A stretch of 64,000 nt of DNA from Solen grandis (taxonomy: Eukaryota; Mollusca; Bivalvia; Adapedonta; Solenidae), in the NCBI GenBank assembly GCA_021229015.1, contig CM037788.1:55875145-55939144 (forward strand). The letters are read 5' to 3'. The notes under the pieces were generated by a model that was given only the letters and a program-made list of their open reading frames with translations, was not told where the DNA came from and searched no databases. Every line of letters starts with the position of its first letter. Position 1 is the stretch's first letter. This document shows, one piece after another, positions 56,549 through 64,000 of this stretch. The position numbers were made by a program, and so were the translations under genes.

Positions 56549-57119
56549 TTGGGTCACTTGCTGGCTCTTTGTTAATATTTTTAGCAAAACACACTGCATT
56601 CTTCAGAATGATACTTGTGTCGTGTCAATATACGACAGATGTAATTTAACTAGCAAACGACACGTTTTATCCGAGACTTTTATTAAATGTTAATAGTTTT
56701 GTTTAAGTTCGCCAGAAATATTCCCTCTTAGGATACATAATCCAGTTTTTGAAACAACTTTCATCCCCATCTTTGTGTACACTCATTATAAACGTGTGAA
56801 CTGCAATTGAAAATGAACATTCACTGATTCTATCTGGAAAGGGATCGAGAACAGACAATTGCCCAGCGACACAACACAGGCAAAGTTCCAACTTACTTCT
56901 TACAAATTTCTACTTAGTATAATGCAATGTCCACCACAATTTACGTGCTCAAGCACAATTGACCTTGCAATTTGTCACCCTACACCCGACCGACCTAAGA
57001 AATGCAACACATATTGCAAATACAATAAAATTCACAAGTTGAAATTTTCATCCATCTCGTCCGCCCGTTTTAGCACTGATCGGATCTGCTTTCCATTCCC
57101 CAGGGGCAGCTAACCCAAA

Positions 57120-58076
57120 AGGGACAAACATCTGTTGTTCCTTCAAATATATTCCAAAAAAACTAAAGCTTCAAATATGCTACAAAAGGCTTAAACTCGA
57201 AATATGCCACAAAAGGCTTCAACTCAAATATTTCCTAAAGGGTTTTAACTTTATTTATGTGCCAAAAGGCTTCAACAAAAACAAATTTGAAATATGCAAA
57301 GGTTTTAACTTGAATATGCCACAAGTGGCTTCAATAAATACTACAAAAGTTGTAAAACTTGTCTGGCAGGTCTTTAATGAATCCAAATGTATTTACAAAG
57401 CTGCTGAAACAGGACTTCGAAAAAAAACATGACATTACATCATTAGGATTAAAGTGAATTCAGACTGATAATTAAGTCTGATAACTATATTTATATTTTG
57501 CTGTCGGCTTTGCTAGAACGGGAGACTTTGACACTTCAAACTAATGTTGATCCTGGGAAACTGAGATTTAGCCTAATCATCCATGACATCAGCTCAACCG
57601 AATTGTATGTTATGAGGCAACCCCTTCATAAAGACTGATACATTGATCTAGGCCGATCCTAGGAAACAGATTCACCCCTATCAACGACGACGATCCATCT
57701 CAACTCAATCATAAACCGATTCTTTCAAGCTGAACTTTTACTTTTAAGAAGATTCCTTAAATGCCCTACCGTCTTACTACCAAACGACACAACCTTTATG
57801 AAGTCTGTATGCTGCTACTTGGAGTTGTTCGTTGGCATTTAAATGCGGCTGTGGAAACCATGCCGGATTTACTTCCCCACCTTATTGCTACAAAAGGTTT
57901 CAAACTGAAATGTGCCGCACGAGGCTTCAATAATTGACAACGACGGCGTCAAATATGCCTTGCAGGTCTTGCATACACACGAATATCTTAATCAAGCTGC
58001 TGATACAGGACTGCTGTGACATTCTTCATTAATATTCAAGAGAATTCAAATCGAAAATTAGGTATGAGAGCTAACT
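57120..58076. repeat. Iterated 5' region upstream of the retrotransposon ORFs (copy B)
   Basis: Same two-layer repetition as 11210-12195, with minor indels (for example CTTCATAAAGACTG against CTTAAAGACTG). Confidence 0.6.
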
Positions 58077-58316
58077 ATGTACTTTGCTTTCGGGCAACTG
58101 GCAAAACCGCCGATAGGCACCGTCGATGAATGTTGGGCTACTGTCAAAAATGAGGAGGGGAAGGAATCTTCCTGGTACCTGATGAAATGGAGACATCTAC
58201 AAGTTATTAAGTTGAAATGTACTTGGCAGGAGTACTATTTGTTACAGGCTGACGTAGTAGTTCCCATTTCCATCAAGCAATTCGTTTCTAAACGGATAGT
58301 CAATCAGCAACAGTTA
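58077..58316 (+). pseudogene. Unrecognised ORF upstream of gag, interrupted by a transposon (copy B)
   Basis: About 80 residues are open here, from FGQLAKPPIGTVDECW to IKQFVSKRIVNQQQL, after which the frame enters the 1,959-bp element and adds unrelated residues to 58610. The frame is intact where copy A has lost four bases. No domain recognised; see 12180-12418. Confidence 0.4.
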
Positions 58317-60275
58317 CAGTACGGCTCGCGTTCAAGTTGGCACACGGAACGCACGTTACACGCACGTTACACGGACACGGAACGCACGTTACACGCACGT
58401 TACACGGTGCACGTACATTACACGTTTGGTTCATATACACGATGCACGATGCAAACGCTGCCGGCTTATTCGGTCAACTCGGTTGTTTTCGTCCATAGAC
58501 TACTTCTCTATGCGTCATTAGTTAATAAGAGAACTAAAGAAGGAATCAAGAGACAAGCGATCGTATTAAATTCTCGTTTTAGATTTATAATAACTACATG
58601 TAATTGCTAGTAAACTTTATATTTCATGTTTGTTCTTTTAGATACGTCGAAGATCTGAAAGAAATGATTACTTTTTTATTCTTATATGATCACGTTCATG
58701 TACAATGTATGAATGCATACTCCATTCAGTGCGTATGATCTATTTTTCACACTATCATTAAAGTTTGGGAACAAAATTCCATATATAATCAATAAATGAA
58801 ACATCAAAGGAGTTTCCTTTTTATTTAATTAATTACCGATCTGGCCATTTACCGAAACAAATCTGAACACAGAATTAAAAAAATCGTATCGTATTGTTGG
58901 TAATCTATAATTTTAGCCACATGTACTAGCTGTAGTTGTTTTCGTCCATAGACACTTATCATTTTTTTTTTCTTATTATTTTAATAAGAAAACGAATAGA
59001 ATTCATTATTGGAAGACAGACAAAACAACCAACCCCAAATGATTTTCAAAAGACGGATAAAAACATTCAATAGTTTTAGGAGTGGAAAAATCGAACCCAT
59101 TTTATCTTTATAATTACCTGTACCATCACCAGGATATGTATGGAAAAGCGAGTATTTAAAGTTATGCTTTCGGCAATTAATTCCTAATTTTATCAGTTTA
59201 TCGAATAAATTAAAAAACGCAATCATAATAAGTTATCTATGAGTTTCCTTAGTAGATGAAAGAGTTATAATTATGCTTTCGGCAATTAATTCCTAATCAT
59301 TTAATCCTATCGAGTGCTTCCTTAGGTAGATGAAAGGTTTAAGTCTTGGATGTATTCGTTGCGGTTATAACGTGAAAATTAAATTTAATTAGTTAATAAT
59401 GAGCATGATAGTTGAAGTTTTAAATTCATTGTATATACATCACATCTAGGCTAATGAGAGAGAGAGAGAGAGAGAGATGGCGGAGAGAGAGAATTACACA
59501 TAAGTCGTCAAACGTTAAGTTACATGTACCGGGCCAAGGTGACGATTTACGTATAATCCGAGTCCAGCTACCCAGTCTGACACCTAACTTCTTCAAATGT
59601 ACTCTTGGTCTTGGGTGTCAAAATTAAATATTTCCTGTGCATAGATTGTGTATCGTGTCAAACTGGAATACACAGGAAGTCCCTGCTAAACGACACAATG
59701 TGCCACCAGCACGATAGAGTATAACTTCCGAGCCAGCAAATTTTGAGTTAAATTTTACCTGTAAACGGAATAAATAGTGGTTATAATATTCGTGATGACT
59801 GAGTAGACCTAGGAAATCGTAAGTCGTATTTTATATTAATTTATATAAAGTTGAAGCAATGTGCATTATGAAATATGGTATATCCAACAGCATAAGTTGT
59901 ATCATTTCACACCAGATGCACATGTAAGCAGTTGTTTTTTCATGCATAAAGCAGGACGCAAACACACATGATAATATGTGTTTTTTACCTCGATCAAGAC
60001 TCATTTCCATCAGGGTTCTAGTACAATAAGCCGAATGATTTTACACCGTGACATGTTACAGTTTAGAAATCTATATGTTTATGTCCATCTCGGACAGAAG
60101 TTTTTAACAGCTGAACGGTTAACACGTTACACACGATATAAACGATGCTACACGGACCACACGTTGAGAATGTTACACGGTTACACGGTACACGCACGCA
60201 CGTTACACGCACATTACACGGACACGGAACGCACGTTACACGCTAAAAATGCCAACTTGAACGCGAGCCGCACTG
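58317..60275. mobile_element. Non-autonomous Tc1/mariner-type DNA transposon, copy B only
   Basis: The 1,959-bp element begins CAGTACGGCTCGCGTTCAAG and ends with the inverse, CTTGAACGCGAGCCGCACTG; the 26-bp ends differ at one base. TA lies on both sides (58315-58316 and 60276-60277) and only once at the empty site in copy A (12407-12408). TA duplication and CAGT ends fit Tc1/mariner, perhaps the pogo branch. Just inside both ends are ACACGGACACGGAACGCACG/CACGTTACACG repeats in direct, not inverted, orientation. Internal frames (up to 81 residues) show no transposase. An (AG)n run is at 59457-59476 and a partial internal duplication (CTTTCGGCAATTAATTCCTA) at 59166 and 59277. Confidence 0.93.
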
Positions 60276-60388
60276 TATTGGTAATGTAATTATTCGGATA
60301 TACTTTGTCCTTTTCCAACATCACATGGCCATCGTGTTTTAAACAAGAGAAAAGCAAATTAATTAATCCATCATCATCGTTGGCTGCA

Positions 60389-61385
60389 ATGCCGAAAAGG
60401 CGTTCAACAAATCAAGAGGCAAATACTGCAATGCCTAAAAGGCAGCGTCGCAGACAGCAGGTCAACGAGATTGAAGTTTTGCCTGTGTCTGTCGTTGTGG
60501 ACCCCCCCCCCCCCCCCCCCCCCCCCAGAACCAGCAGGTAATGTACAAGGGCAAGGTAACAGGTTTGTTGATTTCGAATGCGTGCTAAGAAATGAAAACC
60601 TATTGAATTCGAACTCCTCATCCGCCGTACCCTCCATCGTAACGGTAACTGGGGATGTTCCTTTGGAGCAGATTCGGCTTGGCTCCGACAGTGTGGCAGC
60701 ACATGTCCCCGAGCCAATTATTAAAAAAATTCGGACCAATCAATTTATTAATTTGGCAATCCTGCTTAAAGGTAACATTGAATTAAATGACTTTTGTTCA
60801 AACGTCCTATACATAAATGAAAGAGGCCAAATCGAGACAAAAACCAGGCAGTCTGTGGACAAAGTGCATTCAATTGAGAGTTGGACAAACGCTTTTGTAG
60901 TATTTATGGCAGTTTATTAACGGTTTAACCCTAATCACACGCACGATTTGCTCCAGTACATGTCTTTAATCCGCGAAGCAGCGGGGCGTTCAAATTCAAT
61001 GGCTTGGCGGACTTATGACGAACAGTTTAGGCTCCGTCAATCCTCCAATCCTCAACCCTGGGGCAAGATCAACTCAGACTTGTGGCTGCGCATTATGACT
61101 AGGCCTAATTCTCAACCTAGCATAGCATCATCCCCCACCCCTCAAAAGGGAACTTGTCTGGATTTCAACAACAGTTTTTGCAACTGGCCTAACTGCAAAT
61201 ATTTACGTGCATGCTCATTTTGTTGCCTACCCAATCGCGGTAAAAAGACCTGTTTCAAATTAAATCAAAGTCAACGAAATGCTTCTTTTCGGGGAAACCT
61301 TTACTCTCGGGGAAACACTACCTTTCGGGGAGGACGAGGTAGCTTTACAACCAGAGGGGGGCTTGCAAAACGCGGTAATAGGTGA
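60389..61385 (+). pseudogene. gag: gag-like ORF1 (copy B, broken at different places)
   Basis: ATG at 60389 and the basic PKRQRRRQQ cluster are kept. A run of 25 C (60502-60526; six in copy A) shifts the frame, and a TAA at 60917-60919 (TTA in copy A) stops the middle part. The C-terminal part is intact and shows what copy A has lost: the CCCH knuckle, CCLPNRGKKTC, and an Arg/Gly-rich tail (SFRGNLYSRGNTTFRGGRG) typical of RNA binding. It ends with TGA at 61383. Confidence 0.8.
60502..60526 (+). repeat. Poly-C tract within gag
   Basis: 25 consecutive C where copy A has six. It lies in a Pro-codon stretch and disrupts the frame. Homopolymer slippage in vivo or a sequencing error are both possible. 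Confidence 0.9.
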
Positions 61386-63021
61386 TTGTGAACCTGTAAA
61401 AACCACGATCGCAGACTCTGCAGCTGTTTTTTCCTTGGCTAAAACTCCCATTAAAATTGATCAATTGCGGAATGAGTTGCTACATTACGATCCACAAAAG
61501 GCTTACGCAATCCTTAATGGTTTTACTTTTGGTTTTCCCTTGTACTATACTGGCCCTAGACATCCCAGAGATGCCACTAACTTAAAATCTGTAAATACCA
61601 ACCCAGAAATAACAAGACAGAAATTTTTTAAAGAAATTGAAAATGGTAGGGTGGCTGGTCCTTTTGATTCACGTCCAATACCAACCCTCCATGTGTCACC
61701 TATTGGTCTCGTCCCTAATAAAGAGCCTGATGAATATCGCCTGATTCATCATTTATCTTACCCAGCAGGCGATTCTTTAAATGATTTTATTGCCCCTGAA
61801 TTATGCTCAGTAGAATATACCCAGTTAGATGAAGCAATACATATGGTTCAAGACCATGGCAGGTGCTGCTTGTTGGGCAAGTCCGATATTAAATCAGCCT
61901 TCAGACTTTTGCCAGTTTCGCCTCTCGATTTTGATCAGCTAGGTTTTATGTTTGAGGGAAAATATTAATTTGATAAAGCCATGCCTTTTTGCTGCAGCAT
62001 TGCTTGCAAAACGTGGGAATTATTTGCCACTTTCCTTGAATTTTGCGTGTCCCATCATTCAAAGGTTGGTCGTCTCATACATTATTTGGATGACTTTTTA
62101 TTTGGAGGGAGAGCCAAGAAAGATCACTGTGTATCAGTCATGGCAAATTTTCATGAAAAAAATGGGTGCTCTAGGGATTCCAATTTCAGGAGAAAAACAG
62201 GAGGTCTTACCACAAAAATTGCTTTCTTAGGACTTCTCATCGATTCTGAGGAGATGGTAGTTAGAATACCACAGGAAAAAATAAGTGAACTCTCTTTGAA
62301 AGTGGAAGAATTACTTACTAGGAAGAAATACACATTGAAACAAATGCAATCACTGATAGGTTCATTAAATTTTGCTTGTAGAGCTATTTTTCCTGGTAAG
62401 CCTTTCTGTCGCAGATTAATAAACTCTATTTGCGGCTTAACCAAATCGCACCACCACTTGCATATTTCAGCTGAAATGAAAGAAGACCCCTGAATGTGGC
62501 AGGTATTTTTCAAACAATTCAATGGCATCTCTGTGTTTCGCGACCGGTACTGGGTCTCAAGTGAAGACTTGAATTTACTTACTGATAGTGCGGGTGGTTA
62601 CTCCTTGGGTTTTGGAGCATATTTTAGATGGACATATGCCCAGTGGCCTGATCATTGGGCTACGTCTGGTATTTTAGATGACATAACAGTTTTGGAGTTT
62701 TTCGCAATCCTGGCCTCAGTAGAGATTTGGGGTGAAAGCCTTAGAAATAAACGAATTCTGTTTCACTGTGATAACCTACCTGTGGTTCATATAGTCAATT
62801 CCGTGACATCCAAGTCAGCCAAGGTCATGATTCTGCTAAGGACTTTCACGCTACTATGTATGAAGCTAAATATCGCTTTCAAGGCTGTGCATGTCCCGGG
62901 CAAATCTAATCAGATTGCAGATGCATTAAGCAGAGCTCTTTTTCAGAAATTCAGACAACTTGCTCCAGAGGCAGAACCAGACCCAACCCCAGTGCCAGAC
63001 CATCTCTGGAAGATCTTGTAG
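61279..63021 (+). pseudogene. pol: Reverse transcriptase-RNase H ORF2 (copy B, two stops, no frameshift)
   Basis: A single frame runs from 61279 to 63021, interrupted only by TAA at 61966-61968 (TAC in copy A) and TGA at 62491-62493 (shared with copy A). It includes LRNELLHYDPQKAYAILNGF, GPFDSRPIPTLHVSPIGLVP and EYRLIHHLSYPAGDSLNDF upstream of the SDIKSAF, YLDDF and FLGLLID polymerase motifs. RNase H is complete: TDSAGG, LEFFAILASVEIW, HCDNLPVVHI and HVPGKSNQIADALSR. The TGA at the RT/RNase H junction precedes ATGTGG, as expected from decay of a CGA codon. It is the better of the two copies for classification. Confidence 0.9.
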
Positions 63022-63915
63022 TTACTTCAAAGTATTTGTTAACAACCAGTCTGGCAGCTTATACCAAAATCGCATATGATAATGCCATATCATCTTTTTG
63101 GTCATTTTGTCAACAGTATCATTTGACTACTTCCTTGCCTACTTCTAGTAGCCACGTTACCATGTTTATTTCTTATTGCTTTTAGATGGAATACTCAGCT
63201 TCAACCATTTCTACTTATGTTTCGGGAATAAGTTTTCATCATAAAGTTAGAGAATTACCAGACCCAACACAATCTTTCTTAGTTAAAAAGCTTATAGGGG
63301 GTTGCAAAAGGGTTAACAGACGATACGACATTCGTGCTCCGATTACCGACAGTATTCTCGACCGGAAATACCATACTCTTCCCAAAATCTGTTATTCATT
63401 TTATGAAACGACACTGTTCAGAGCCGCTTATCTACTGGCCTACTTCGGCTTAATGCGGGTTAGTGAAGTGGCCTACACTAATTCACTGCAGACTGAGAGA
63501 CCCCTGTTTTATTCTGATATCACCATTACCGATGATGCCAGAACTATACCTGTATCAATTAGAATCTCAAAAACAAATCAGCGGGGTCCAGCAACTACAC
63601 TGCGAGTCCCTTCTATTAATGGCCATTTGTGCCCGGTTAAAGCAATACAAGAATATCTAAAGCTATCCTTCAGCACCTGAATGCCAATACCTATTCTGTC
63701 ATTCAAATGGTTTACCACTTACTAGGTCTCAATTTGGTGGGGTCTTGGCCAAGTCAGTTAGGAGGTTGGGCCTACCTGCTCATCTTTACACCTCACACTC
63801 TTTTCGGATTGGTAGAGCGTCAATCCTTGCTGCTAAAGGAGTATCACATGAAAATATTAGAAAATTGGGTAGATGGAAATTCGCTGCTTATGAACGTTAC
63901 ATCCGTGACTGTTAA
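63006..63915 (+). pseudogene. Tyrosine recombinase ORF3 (copy B, broken)
   Basis: Overlaps the RNase H end in another frame. Core motifs: YFGLMRVSEVA (first Arg), HSFRIGRAS (His-x-x-Arg) and the C-terminal AYERYIRDC. The TAG at 63183-63185 and the one-base frameshift near 63670 are shared with copy A; the codon that is TAG at 15674 in copy A is CAG (Gln) here. Copy B lacks the ~45 bp between TTCC repeats that follows the stop in copy A. Confidence 0.9.
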
Positions 63916-64000
63916 TTCTTCCTCATTTATAAACTTAGTCTATAATAGTTTGAGTTTTACTGAAGATAAAGCTTAAGATTATGTAGATTATATGTAATTT
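63916..64000 (+). other. Recombinase-SGNH spacer, cut by window edge
   Basis: Aligns to about 16058-16137 of copy A. The SGNH block of copy A begins only about 25 bp further on, so this copy should contain it outside the window. Confidence 0.7.

Larger units (their letters stand above)
45153..64000. repeat. Large duplicated block, copy B (runs to the window edge)
   Basis: Counterpart of 641-16137. It is longer mainly because of the 1,959-bp transposon (58317-60275), the 909-bp segment missing from copy A (50696-51604), more 74-bp minisatellite units and about 140 bp extra near 54490-54635. At 64000 it aligns with copy A position 16137, so homology very probably continues past the window. Confidence 0.95.

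Noticed and set aside
58981..59226. 81-residue minus ORF within the TA-flanked element as a transposase remnant
   Set aside because: No DDE/DDD motif or helix-turn-helix seen; rich in Phe, Ile and Lys as expected from AT-rich noncoding DNA.
1..64000. Bacterial-style features (operons, ribosome binding sites, riboswitches, rho-independent terminators)
   Set aside because: SINEs, splice signals, MITEs and retrotransposons identify a eukaryotic chromosome; such calls would not be meaningful.

Overview
The window is AT-rich, intron-bearing animal DNA dominated by transposable elements and satellites. It holds tRNA-derived SINEs with long conserved bodies, short elements with the start TTAGCTCACC and the end GGGCCATCATGGCCCTCTTG, a YqaJ-type exonuclease relic and a tyrosine-recombinase retrotransposon. 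This mix fits a mollusc, most probably a bivalve. No species can be named from the sequence, and no complete ordinary protein-coding gene can be supported.

Layout. The dominant fact is that the first ~16 kb (copy A, about 641-16137) recurs at 45153-64000 (copy B). Order and orientation are the same and differences are small. Copy B begins immediately after a run of exactly 100 N (44972-45071), so the second contig may be the alternative haplotype of the first, scaffolded in tandem, rather than a true segmental duplication. From left to right each copy contains: a 143-bp satellite with two TGACGTCA-type palindromes per unit; a possible terminal exon on the minus strand; a CRE-bearing hairpin; a fragment resembling the N-terminus of a Harbinger (HARBI1-like) transposase; a ~95-bp tandem array with SINEs in and beside it; a 74-bp minisatellite; two exon-like relics of a Myb/SANT-type transposon-associated protein; a further SINE; the 5' end of a Helentron-like element; an iterated region; and a decayed tyrosine-recombinase retrotransposon. 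That retrotransposon reads gag with a CCCH finger, RT-RNase H, tyrosine recombinase and, in copy A, an SGNH-hydrolase domain, which is most like Ngaro. Copy B alone carries a 1,959-bp TA-flanked inverted-repeat DNA transposon just upstream of gag; copy A keeps the empty site.

Between the copies (16.8-45 kb) lie a ~6 kb array rich in TGACGTCA palindromes (17.5-23.8 kb), a YqaJ recombinase/exonuclease relic (25.5-25.9 kb), and several non-autonomous Helentron-like elements that share termini but have different tandem cores. There are also piggyBac-type MITEs with TTAA flanks, further SINEs, and a few host-like exons on the minus strand (33.5, 37.6, 42.4 and 43.6 kb).

How the parts relate. Nothing here forms a working operon-like system; the region is a record of nested insertions. 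Three defects in the retrotransposon are shared by both copies (an RT/RNase H stop, a recombinase stop and a recombinase frameshift), so it was dead before the copies separated. Later defects are private to each copy. Paralogous or allelic empty sites inside the window show insertion chemistry directly: TA duplication for the 1,959-bp element, 12-14 bp target duplications for SINEs, TTAA for the MITE, and no duplication at a T-tract for the Helentron-like element.
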